This document shows, in pieces, positions 16,797 through 24,848 of a stretch of DNA of 64,000 nucleotides. Made by a program: the position numbers and the translations under genes. Position 1 is the first letter of the stretch. Each line of letters starts with the position of its first letter. Source of the stretch: Pseudomonas sp. Root562 (lineage in GTDB: Bacteria; Pseudomonadota; Gammaproteobacteria; Pseudomonadales; Pseudomonadaceae); contig NZ_LMGK01000021.1 of the NCBI RefSeq assembly GCF_001427125.1, forward strand, positions 86,138-150,137. The letters are read 5' to 3'. The notes beneath the pieces are model-generated. The model made no database searches. It saw only the letters and a list, made by a program, of their open reading frames with translations, and was not told where the DNA came from.

Positions 16797-18977
16797 ATGC
16801 ACAACGACGGGAATGTAGTGCCTTTGCACAAGGCGCCTACCGATCAGGCGATTCATACGCCGCTCACCCGCCTGCCTGTGATTCTGCTTCAGGTTCGCGA
16901 CAAGGCTGTGCTGCAGCTCAGGAAAGGCCTGCAGGCGCTGTTTGACAATGCGGACGACACACTTTTTGAAATGACGGATCGGGCTCGAGATAGCATCGAG
17001 CAGAACATTTACTTTCAGGCCATGCGCGATTTGCGCCTCAAGCGCAAAAGTATCGAGCGGCTTTTTTTCGATCAGATCTTCGAGGCATTTGCTCGTCTTT
17101 CCCGCTACGACGTAACACCTGTGAACGGCTCCATGGCGCTGTCGGCCGGCGCTTCGTTTGCGCAGCCCGGCGACGAGCTGGAGCGCACAGTCGCGGTAGA
17201 AGCGATGGTCAATAAAATACTGGATCGTGACGGTTTGGCGCTCGACCAGCTCACCGCACGCCTCAGTACGCTGTTGGGCAAGACGCTGATTGAAAGGCAC
17301 AACCCTTTGGGGCCGACGTTGCTGTGTGAGTTTTTCCTGCGGGCCGGGCGCAATCTCGGGGTAGAGATCAAGGTCAAGTTGATTATCCTCAAATTGTTCG
17401 AGCGCTATGTGCTCAACGATGCTGACCAGCTCTATGGTGAAGCCAACCAGTTGTTGGTAGTCATGGGCGTGCTGCCCGATCTCCAGCCCGTCCCGGCGCG
17501 AACGATTGCTACGTCTGTCGAAACGCCTGTGGCCGTTGAGTCGCAAGTGTCAGCACTCGACGACAGCCTGCCACCGGTGTTTCTGCCATTGCAGCACCTG
17601 TTGTCCCAGGTGCGCGGCCGTTTCACGCCAATCCTCGAAGCAAGCGCGCCCGCACAGCCGATTTCCTCACGGGACCTGTTGCGGCTGCTTTCGTACTTGC
17701 AGCAATACGTGCCGACGCACGCCAGCCAGGACGATTTCGATCTGCGCAATCAGCTGGGACAGTTGCTGACTCGCGTCAGTGTCAAAAGCGGCAAGTCGCG
17801 CGTGGTGGGGGTGGCGGATGAAGATGTCATCAACCTGATCGCCATGCTGTTCGAGTGCATCCGCCACGACCGCGACTTGCCGCAGAGCCTCAAGGCGTTG
17901 GTTGGCCAGTTGCAAATCCCGATGGTCAAGGTGGCGGTTCTGGACAAGCGTTTTTTCAGTCGCGGCGATCACCCGGCCAAGCGTCTGCTCAATGAAATAG
18001 CCAGTGCCACGCTCGGCTGGAGCAGCTGCGACGATGTTCAGCGCGATAGCCTGTACTTGCGCATCGAACAGGTGGTGAAGCGGTTGTTGAATGACTTCGT
18101 CGATGACCCGACGATTTTTTCCGATCTGCTGGCTGACTTCCTGGCGTTCATCGCCGATGAGCGGCGTCGCAGTGAATTGCTGGAGCAGCGCACTCGTGAT
18201 GCTGAAGAAGGCCGGGCGAAAGCTGCGCTGGCCCGTCAACATGTCGAACAGGCTTTGAATCTGGCCTTGTTGGGCAAAAGTCTGCCGCGCAGCGTGGTGC
18301 TGTTTGTTCAGGACGCCTGGAGCAAAGTGTTGCTGCTGACCTTTCTCAAGCATGGTCATCAATCGACGCAGTGGCATGCGGCTGTGCAGACCATGGAGCA
18401 GTTGATCTGGAGCGTTCAGTGCCATGACGAACCGGACGCGCGTTCGCGCTTGCTGGCGCTGGTGCCGGGCTTGCTCAAGGCGTTGCGCGAAGGCCTGAGT
18501 GGTTCGACGTTCGATCCGTTCGCCACCAGTGAGTTTTTCAGTGAGCTGGAAGGTTTGCATGTTCAGTTGTTCGAGCCTGAGCCTCATGCGCCAAAGGACG
18601 CGCCGGAGTTGGTTCAGGTGCTCGAAGCAATGGTCTTGCAGTCAGCCGATGAAGGACCGGTACAGGCCACTGCGGTGCCTTTGTCGGCCGATGATATCGG
18701 GCTGTGGCACGTGGACCAGTTGCGCCTTGGTGGCTGGGTCGAGTTCCAGGAGGATCAGGACAATACGCTGCGCTGCAAGCTGGCAGCGATTATCGACGTC
18801 ACGGGCCATTACATTTTCGTCAACCGCACTGGTATGAAGGTGCTGGAGCACAGCCGTGCGAGCCTGGCCCTGGAGTTTCGTCGCGGTACGGTGCGTACGC
18901 TCGATGACACCTTGCTGTTTGATCGGGCGCTGGAGACGGTGATCGGCAATCTGCGACGCCTTGAGCGCGGCAAGTGA
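16797..18977 (+). CDS. DUF1631 family protein
   Basis: 726 aa, predicted cytosolic: no signal peptide or clear membrane segment, many amphipathic helices. Seen: LRDLRLKRK-type basic stretch around residues 80-90, a FFLRAGR segment, repeated helical bundles to about 600, then a C-terminal all-beta region (about 640-715) beginning LGGWVEFQ and containing FVNRTGMKV, which has a PilZ-like feel. In P. aeruginosa a homologue sits next to nadC and ampD. Function is not established to my knowledge; a link with cyclic-di-GMP through the C-terminal beta domain would be speculation. CAGGGGGA precedes the ATG. Confidence 0.85.
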   Translation: MHNDGNVVPLHKAPTDQAIHTPLTRLPVILLQVRDKAVLQLRKGLQALFDNADDTLFEMTDRARDSIEQNIYFQAMRDLRLKRKSIERLFFDQIFEAFARLSRYDVTPVNGSMALSAGASFAQPGDELERTVAVEAMVNKILDRDGLALDQLTARLSTLLGKTLIERHNPLGPTLLCEFFLRAGRNLGVEIKVKLIILKLFERYVLNDADQLYGEANQLLVVMGVLPDLQPVPARTIATSVETPVAVESQVSALDDSLPPVFLPLQHLLSQVRGRFTPILEASAPAQPISSRDLLRLLSYLQQYVPTHASQDDFDLRNQLGQLLTRVSVKSGKSRVVGVADEDVINLIAMLFECIRHDRDLPQSLKALVGQLQIPMVKVAVLDKRFFSRGDHPAKRLLNEIASATLGWSSCDDVQRDSLYLRIEQVVKRLLNDFVDDPTIFSDLLADFLAFIADERRRSELLEQRTRDAEEGRAKAALARQHVEQALNLALLGKSLPRSVVLFVQDAWSKVLLLTFLKHGHQSTQWHAAVQTMEQLIWSVQCHDEPDARSRLLALVPGLLKALREGLSGSTFDPFATSEFFSELEGLHVQLFEPEPHAPKDAPELVQVLEAMVLQSADEGPVQATAVPLSADDIGLWHVDQLRLGGWVEFQEDQDNTLRCKLAAIIDVTGHYIFVNRTGMKVLEHSRASLALEFRRGTVRTLDDTLLFDRALETVIGNLRRLERGK

Positions 18978-19041
18978 TCGCATCCCGGGGGGCTATCGCG
19001 GCATACTGACGGCCAACACACTTGTCGTTGAAGGAATCGGT

Positions 19042-19602
19042 ATGCAGTTGGACCCCGCGAGCGGTTGGTGTCAGGACGTGCGTTTGTGCCCCTCGCCCAA
19101 CTTCAATGCGCGCCCCGAGGGCGAAATTTCCCTGCTGGTGATCCATAACATCAGCCTGCCGCCGGCGCAGTTCGCCACGGGCAAGGTGCAGGCGTTTTTC
19201 CAGAATCGTCTGGATGTCACGGAGCACCCCTACTTTGAGGGGATTGCCGATCTGCGGGTGTCCGCACATTTTCTGATTGAGCGTGACGGTACGGTTACCC
19301 AGTTTGTCTCTTGTCTTGAGCGCGCCTGGCACGCTGGCGTTTCGAATTTCGAGGGGCGGGAAACCTGTAACGATTTTTCCGTGGGCATTGAATTGGAAGG
19401 CACGGATGATCTGCCATTCACCGATGCTCAGTATGATGCGTTGACCGGGCTGACTCGGCAGTTGCAAGCGGCGTTCCCGGCGATCACTGCACAGCGGATC
19501 TGTGGGCATAGCGACATCGCCCCCGGGCGCAAGACGGATCCGGGGCCGGCGTTCGACTGGGCACGCTATCGCGCAGCCCTGGCAAAAGAGGAAGGACAAT
19601 GA
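19042..19602 (+). CDS. ampD: 1,6-anhydro-N-acetylmuramyl-L-alanine amidase AmpD
   Basis: Zinc amidase of the cytosol that removes the peptide from anhydromuropeptides in cell-wall recycling; its loss leads to AmpR-driven AmpC beta-lactamase overexpression. 186 aa. Zinc ligands are visible: His in LVIHNIS, His in CGHSDIAPGRKTDPG and the Asp of the same motif. Also WHAGVSNFEGRETCND and the catalytic Glu in IELEG. No signal peptide, so the AmpD type and not the exported AmiD type. Its stop overlaps the ampE start (ATGA). Confidence 0.96.
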   Translation: MQLDPASGWCQDVRLCPSPNFNARPEGEISLLVIHNISLPPAQFATGKVQAFFQNRLDVTEHPYFEGIADLRVSAHFLIERDGTVTQFVSCLERAWHAGVSNFEGRETCNDFSVGIELEGTDDLPFTDAQYDALTGLTRQLQAAFPAITAQRICGHSDIAPGRKTDPGPAFDWARYRAALAKEEGQ

Positions 19603-20435
19603 GTTTTCTGGTGTTGCTGTTGGCGGTCTGGATCGAGAAGTTTTCGGCCCTGCGCCATCGGGTTCAACGCGATGGCGGCTGGGTTCGCGAGCTGCACAAG
19701 CTTGAGCTCAGCCCGCGTCTGGTGCAGCGTCCATGGCTGGTTCTAGCGGTACTGGTGCTGTTTCCCGTTGCGCTACTGGGCCTGCTGCTGGTGGTGATTG
19801 ACCCGGTGGCTTACGGTCTGCTGGCCTTGCCGGTACACCTGTTGGTGGTTATCTACAGCCTGGGGCGCGGAGATCTGCTTGCCGGTCTTGGGCCGTTTCG
19901 CGATGCCTGGCGTCGAGAAGATCTGCAAGCGGCGGCCCATGTCGCCAAGCGCGATCTGGATATCTGCGCCGACAGCGGCGAACAACTGCTGGAGCGGGTT
20001 GAAGGGCATTTGCTGTGGGAGGCTTACCAGAGTTTCTTTGCGGTGATTTTCTGGTACTTCCTGTTGGGGCCGGTCGCCGCCTTGAGCTACCGCCTGCTGG
20101 CCCTGGCTGAAGAGCACGGGCAAAACCCGGCCGTGGTCGAGCGCGCAGGGCAATTGCGTCACGCATTCGATTGGGTGCCGGTGCGCTTGCTGGCCGCGAG
20201 CTTTGCCCTGGTCGGCAATTTTGTTGCTGTCAGCCGGGTGATGTTGCACGAATTGCTGAACTGGAACATCAGCGCTGCTCAGTTGATCGAGAAGGCTGGG
20301 CGGGTGGCCGCGGAAATTCCTGCACCGGTCGCAGGGCCCGACGGCATCAACAATCTCGACCGGCTCTGGGAGTTACTGCTGCGAGCGGCGGTGCTGTGGT
20401 ATGCCGGTTTTGCATTGTGGACTGTCTTGCCCTGA
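19599..20435 (+). CDS. ampE: regulatory signalling modulator protein AmpE
   Basis: Inner-membrane protein encoded with ampD. 278 aa with hydrophobic segments near residues 1-10, 47-90, 148-165 and 190-210 and at the C terminus (LWYAGFALWTVLP). Sequence landmarks are the N-terminal SFLVLLLAVWIEKFSAL and the central WEAYQSFFAVIFWYFLLGP. Its exact role in beta-lactamase induction is unclear in the literature. Translationally coupled to ampD by a 4-base overlap. Confidence 0.93.
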   Translation: MSFLVLLLAVWIEKFSALRHRVQRDGGWVRELHKLELSPRLVQRPWLVLAVLVLFPVALLGLLLVVIDPVAYGLLALPVHLLVVIYSLGRGDLLAGLGPFRDAWRREDLQAAAHVAKRDLDICADSGEQLLERVEGHLLWEAYQSFFAVIFWYFLLGPVAALSYRLLALAEEHGQNPAVVERAGQLRHAFDWVPVRLLAASFALVGNFVAVSRVMLHELLNWNISAAQLIEKAGRVAAEIPAPVAGPDGINNLDRLWELLLRAAVLWYAGFALWTVLP

Positions 20436-20445
20436 AGCGATTGAT

Positions 20446-20477
20446 CCCTGTAGCAAGTGATGCCCGCTGCTACAGGG
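20446..20477 (+). terminator. hairpin after ampE
   Basis: Perfect 10-bp stem CCCTGTAGCA/TGCTACAGGG with a 12-base loop, 10 bases after the ampE stop. There is no T run, so it may be an RNA-stability element and not a true terminator. Confidence 0.45.
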
Positions 20478-20614
20478 CTGCGCTGACCTCTCGTTAACCT
20501 TAAGTTACAAAACTTCCTGCCGATTTAAGCTATACAGGGATAGCGCTCAATAGTGGCTATCTGCTGCCTCGCTGCGCCTGCCAATAAAAATAAGAAATCC
20601 AAGGGAGACTTCCA

Positions 20615-22645
20615 GTGAAGAGCTTGCTCTATCCCGCCGTTGCGCTAATGAATCGCCTGAGCTTCGGCATGAAGTTCAGCCTGATCAGCGTCCTGTTCCT
20701 GGTGCCAATGTTAGTCACCAATTTCTATCTGGTACGCGATTCCTATCGCGAATTCCAGGGCACCCGGATCGAACTGCAAAGCCTCGACCTGTTGGGCAGT
20801 AGCCTGACGCTACGACGCGATCTGGAAACCTTGAACAACCTGGTGCAGATCAATTTTGCCCTCGGCCAGTCCGGCAGGGCCGGGAATATCGAGGCGCAAA
20901 TCAGCAGCCTGGAAAAAAGCGTGCTGACGCGCCTGCAAGGGTTGACGGCAATGAGCAGCGATCCGGAGCACATTGCGGTGTTCGACGGCAAACGCGATGA
21001 GATGGTCGCTGCGTTCAAGGCACAGCAAACGGAAACATCCCTGCAAAGCAAAAGTGCCCTGGCGGGCAAGCTGGTGGGTAATGCCCAGCTTTTCAGCCAG
21101 CTCATTGCCAGTCAGGCCGGTCTGAGCCTCGACAATCAAAGCGACATGCGCCAACTCAGCGAACTGGTGACCAACGTCACTCCGCGCATCACCCAGATTC
21201 TGGGGGACGGCCGTGCGATGGGCGCGGCCTCGCTGGGGCAAGGTTTTCTCAACTCGGCATCGAGCAACCGATTCGATGACCTGTTGGGGCAGATCGAAAA
21301 ACTCCAGGCCGAGTACGGCTTGAAGTTGCAGGACGCGACAAACTCCAGCAAGGCCGCGGCGCAGACCCTGGCTGCTCAGGCAGACAGCAGCAGAGCCTCG
21401 TTGAAAAAAGCCAGCGAGCTGTTCGAAGAAAAGGTGGTGATGGCCGATACACTCGATACGCCATGGCAAGCCTTCTACGACCAGGTCACTGGCTTGATGG
21501 ATTCGACCTACCAACTCAATGAAGCCACCCTGAAGTTTCTCGGCACCCAGTTGCAGCAACGTCTGGACCAGAACCGCACACACATGATCCTGCAGGCCGT
21601 GGCGCTGTCGGTGGTGTTTGTCCTGATCTTCTATCTCTACGGCGGTTTCTACGCGTCTACCCGCACCACTCTCAAACGCCTGGGTGGGGTCATGGACAAA
21701 GTGGCGGCGGGCGACATGACGGTTACCTTCAGCGCCAACAGCCGCGATGAACTCGGAGAGTTGGGCGAGGTGTTCAACGGCACGGTGAAGAAAATCCATG
21801 ACCTGATCGAGCGCGTCGGACAGACCGTCAGCGAGGTCGAGCGTCAAGCCGGGCAAGTGGAAAATGTTTCGGCGCAAAGCAACCAGGCGGTGGCCGGGCA
21901 GCGCACCCAGATCGAGCAGGTCGCCACGGCGATGAACCAGATGTCCGCCACTTCCCTGGAAGTGGCGCGCAGTGCGGCGGCAGCGGTCAGCAGCGCCCAC
22001 AGCGTCAACGATGAAACCATCAGCGGGCGCGGCCTGGTGCAGTCCCAGCAAGGCAGCATCGCGGCACTGGCCAGCGAGATTGATCAGTCGGTGTTGGTGA
22101 TCAATCAACTGGCCAGTGACAGCCAATCCATCAGTCGCGTGCTGGAAGTGATCAAGAGCATTGCCGAGCAGACCAACCTGCTGGCGCTGAACGCTGCGAT
22201 CGAAGCGGCACGGGCCGGTGAGCAGGGGCGCGGGTTTGCCGTAGTGGCTGACGAAGTCCGGACCCTGGCCAAACGCACCCAGCAATCGACTGAGGAAATC
22301 GAGCAGATGATCGCCAAGTTGCACGGCGGTGTCGGTGCGGCGGTCAAGGCGATGGGGGTCAGCCATGAGATGGCGAACGGCACCGTGGGGCAGTCAGAAA
22401 AGGTCCAGCTCGCACTGGAAAATATCCTCGGTGCGGTCGGCATGATCGTCGACCAGAACCAGCAGATCGCCGCCGCCGTGGAGCAGCAGACCGCTGTGGC
22501 CCACGACATCGACCAGAACATCGTTGAGATCAACCGCGCCGGCGAGCGCACCGCTGAGGGTGCGCACCAGACCGAGGACGCCAGCCGCGCGTTGTCGGCG
22601 CAGGTGGTTGAGCTCAAACAGTTGATCAGCGCATTTCGCGTTTAA
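20615..22645 (+). CDS. methyl-accepting chemotaxis protein
   Basis: 676 aa inner-membrane chemoreceptor. TM1 about residues 22-40, a long helical periplasmic region (about 42-322), TM2 about 325-347, a HAMP domain (about 350-400, with GDMTVTFSANSRDELGELGE) and a cytoplasmic signalling domain with the highly conserved hairpin tip EQTNLLALNAAIEAARAGEQGRGFAVVADEVR. The ~280-residue all-helical sensor is long for a four-helix bundle and fits a helical bimodular or similar double-bundle type; the ligand cannot be read. No CheR-binding pentapeptide at the C terminus. GTG start, AAGGGAGA upstream. P. aeruginosa carries a receptor at the same site beside ampE. Confidence 0.95.
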   Translation: MKSLLYPAVALMNRLSFGMKFSLISVLFLVPMLVTNFYLVRDSYREFQGTRIELQSLDLLGSSLTLRRDLETLNNLVQINFALGQSGRAGNIEAQISSLEKSVLTRLQGLTAMSSDPEHIAVFDGKRDEMVAAFKAQQTETSLQSKSALAGKLVGNAQLFSQLIASQAGLSLDNQSDMRQLSELVTNVTPRITQILGDGRAMGAASLGQGFLNSASSNRFDDLLGQIEKLQAEYGLKLQDATNSSKAAAQTLAAQADSSRASLKKASELFEEKVVMADTLDTPWQAFYDQVTGLMDSTYQLNEATLKFLGTQLQQRLDQNRTHMILQAVALSVVFVLIFYLYGGFYASTRTTLKRLGGVMDKVAAGDMTVTFSANSRDELGELGEVFNGTVKKIHDLIERVGQTVSEVERQAGQVENVSAQSNQAVAGQRTQIEQVATAMNQMSATSLEVARSAAAAVSSAHSVNDETISGRGLVQSQQGSIAALASEIDQSVLVINQLASDSQSISRVLEVIKSIAEQTNLLALNAAIEAARAGEQGRGFAVVADEVRTLAKRTQQSTEEIEQMIAKLHGGVGAAVKAMGVSHEMANGTVGQSEKVQLALENILGAVGMIVDQNQQIAAAVEQQTAVAHDIDQNIVEINRAGERTAEGAHQTEDASRALSAQVVELKQLISAFRV

Positions 22646-22658
22646 ATCCGCATCGCAT

Positions 22659-22769
22659 GATCGTTCCCACGCTCTGCGTGGGAATGCCTCATCGGACGCT
22701 CCGCGTTCGGCTCTGGATGGGGCGCGGAGCGTCCCGGGCTGCATTCCCACGCAGAGCGTGGGAACGATC
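22659..22769. repeat. long inverted repeat of the CACGCTCTGCGTGGG type
   Basis: Perfect 29-base arms (22659-22687 and 22741-22769), each itself containing the CCACGC...GCGTGG palindrome, around an inner inverted repeat GGACGCTCCGCG/CGCGGAGCGTCC (22694-22735). A second copy lies at 32138-32244. It lies between convergent genes. The family is common in fluorescent pseudomonads and distinct from REP. Confidence 0.85.
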
Positions 22770-22781
22770 TGCTTAATGTGT

Positions 22782-23558
22782 TTACCAGCCGAACAACTCA
22801 CGGGCATTGGCGGTGCTGGCGGCGGCCAGTTGTTCGGGGCTGATGGTCATGATGTCGGCCAGTGCGGCACAGATTGCCGGCAAATGCGCCGGGCTGTTGC
22901 GTTGACCGGGAAACATCGCGGGCGCCATGTCCGGTGAGTCGGTTTCCAGCACCACCGATTCCAGCGGCAATTTTGCCAGCACGCGGTGCATGCGCAGCGC
23001 TTGCGGCCAGGTCGCGGCACCGCCCAGGCCCAGCTTGAAGCCGAGCTTGATGTACTCGCGGGCTTCTTCCTGACTGCCGGCGAAGGCGTGGATGATCCCG
23101 GCACGTTTCGACTTGAAGCGTTTCAGTGTGGCAATCACCACCGCGTGACTGCGCCGCACATGAATCAGCGCCGGCAGATTGAAGTCCACCGCCAGTTGCA
23201 GTTGCGCATCGAACAACGCTTGCTGACGCTGGCGATCGAGGGTTTCGATGTAGTAGTCCAGGCCGATTTCACCCACAGCACACAGCTGCCGATGCCCGGC
23301 AAGGCGGGTCAGCCAGTCGCCGAGTTGCGTCAGGTGTTCAGGCCGATGATCGTCCAGGTACACCGGGTGCAAGCCGAACGCGGCATGCAGGTCGGGATCG
23401 TCTTGCACCAGCTCCCAGACCCGCTGCCAGTTGCCCTGACAAACCCCCAGCACCACCATTTCCCTGACCCCGAGGGCGCGGCTTTCGGCCATCAGTGCCT
23501 GACGATCCGTTTCGAAGTCGGGAAAGTCCAGGTGTGTGTGGGTGTCGATCAGGTCCAT
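22782..23558 (-). CDS. tatD: TatD family metal-dependent hydrolase (3'-5' deoxyribonuclease)
   Basis: 258 aa, amidohydrolase-like TIM barrel. Metal ligands: HTH in IDTHTHLDF (His7 and His9), Glu in GEIGLDYY, His in LIHVRRSH, His in IIHAFAGS and Asp in ETDSPDMAP. The family cleaves DNA 3'-5' and is linked to repair and DNA fragmentation; the paralogue (TatD, YcfH or YjjV type) cannot be settled from sequence alone, and placement beside cra suggests YjjV type. It follows cra with a 3-base gap, so the two are co-transcribed. Confidence 0.88.
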   Translation of the reverse strand: MDLIDTHTHLDFPDFETDRQALMAESRALGVREMVVLGVCQGNWQRVWELVQDDPDLHAAFGLHPVYLDDHRPEHLTQLGDWLTRLAGHRQLCAVGEIGLDYYIETLDRQRQQALFDAQLQLAVDFNLPALIHVRRSHAVVIATLKRFKSKRAGIIHAFAGSQEEAREYIKLGFKLGLGGAATWPQALRMHRVLAKLPLESVVLETDSPDMAPAMFPGQRNSPAHLPAICAALADIMTISPEQLAAASTANARELFGW

Positions 23559-23561
23559 GGC

Positions 23562-24557
23562 TCAGTCCTGACGAATACGTTGTTTGAACGTCCGGGCAAT
23601 GGCCTGCACGCCGGGTTGGTAATCGGATTGCTCGATGGCTGCCAGGGCCAGGGCCAGGGCTTTGTCGGCGATCAACTGATGTTGCTGGGCCATGGCGTTG
23701 ACCGGCAACGGCAAAAAGTCCAGCAATTGGGTATCGCCGAAAGTGCCGAGGCGCAGTGGGCGGTTTTTCAACGGGAAGTCGTGCAAGGCATCGAACACGC
23801 CTTGCAGCAGTACGTAAGAAGTGGTCACCAGCGCTTCGGGAAGATGCCCGACACGCTGAAGTAATTCTTCCATCAACTGTTTACCGCATTCGCGGCTGAA
23901 CGACTCGCCGTGCTCGATCAGCATTTCACCGTTGTAACCGGCCAGCGCTTCTTTGAAGCCGGCGGCGCGCTCCTGGCTGATGCTCAGCTCGGGACGGGCG
24001 CCGATCAGGGCAATCTGTTTGGGCAGCGGGTCGAGCAGGCTTTGCGTCAGGTGCAGGCTGGCTTCGCGGTCGTCACTGATCACCGAGCAGAAATGCTCGG
24101 GCTCCATGACCCGGTCGATGGCGATGATCGGCAGGCCCTTGGCCTGTAATTGCCGGTAGCTGTCGTCGCCGGGGGGCAGGCAACTGGCAACGATCAACGC
24201 GTCACAGCGCCGGGCGCGGAACAGTTGCAGCAATTGCCGTTCGCTGTCCGGTGCATCGTCGGAACTGGCGATCAGCAGCTGATAGCCGCGAGCCCTCGCG
24301 CCCTGTTCCAGCAGTTTGGCGATTCGCGCGTAACTGGGGTTTTCCAGATCCGGCAAAATAAAGCCCAGCGTGCGGGTGTGCCGGCTGCGCAGGCCGGCAG
24401 CCTGGGGATTGGGTGTGAAGCCGTGCAATTCGACCACCGCGCTTACGCGCTCGACGGTGGCGCTGCTGATGCGTTGCTGTTCGGCTTTGCCATTGATGAC
24501 GTAGCTGGCGGTGGTGACGGACACACCGGCCAACTGAGCTATATCACTGAGTTTCAA
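23562..24557 (-). CDS. cra: catabolite repressor/activator Cra (FruR)
   Basis: LacI-family DNA-binding regulator, 331 aa. The helix-turn-helix occupies the first 25 residues (MKLSDIAQLAGVSVTTASYV) with hinge NPQAAGLRSRHTRTLG, followed by a periplasmic-binding-protein-like effector domain. In Pseudomonas putida Cra represses the fructose operon and is released by fructose-1-phosphate. It is divergent from fruBKA, with the known operator sequence between them (24702-24713), which supports the call strongly. Confidence 0.95.
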   Translation of the reverse strand: MKLSDIAQLAGVSVTTASYVINGKAEQQRISSATVERVSAVVELHGFTPNPQAAGLRSRHTRTLGFILPDLENPSYARIAKLLEQGARARGYQLLIASSDDAPDSERQLLQLFRARRCDALIVASCLPPGDDSYRQLQAKGLPIIAIDRVMEPEHFCSVISDDREASLHLTQSLLDPLPKQIALIGARPELSISQERAAGFKEALAGYNGEMLIEHGESFSRECGKQLMEELLQRVGHLPEALVTTSYVLLQGVFDALHDFPLKNRPLRLGTFGDTQLLDFLPLPVNAMAQQHQLIADKALALALAAIEQSDYQPGVQAIARTFKQRIRQD

Positions 24558-24701
24558 CCCGCAATTCCTTGTTTTCTCGAGCTTGCCTCGACATTTTCGC
24601 CAATCCTACCCGATTCGGGCAGCCGACCATCGTCACAACGCATCCGACAAGTTGGGCTTCAACGACGCAACAGAATCGAGTAACGTGCCAATCATTCTAG
24701 A

Positions 24702-24713
24702 TTAAACGTTTCA
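24702..24713 (+). promoter_or_regulatory. Cra (FruR) operator
   Basis: TTAAACGTTTCA, identical to the Cra operator I recall as described upstream of fruBKA in P. putida. It sits 136 bases before fruB and 145 bases before cra in the divergent gap. A weaker look-alike starting TTAAATACG lies at about 24733. Confidence 0.85.
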
Positions 24714-24848
24714 GCAGGCGTATTTTCTGGATTAAATACGCTTTGGCAGGTGCTGCCGCGAAACCGCCAAAGATTGTTTCAAGACAAAAGCCTAAGCTGA
24801 ATCATTCAAAACAATACCTGGCACCCAAGGTGCCAAAAAGGAGAAAGC

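Noticed and set aside
15693..17546. nadC as an extended 617-residue protein
   Set aside because: The minus-strand frame stays open upstream of nadC by chance and overlaps the DUF1631 gene; the family start is at 16541.
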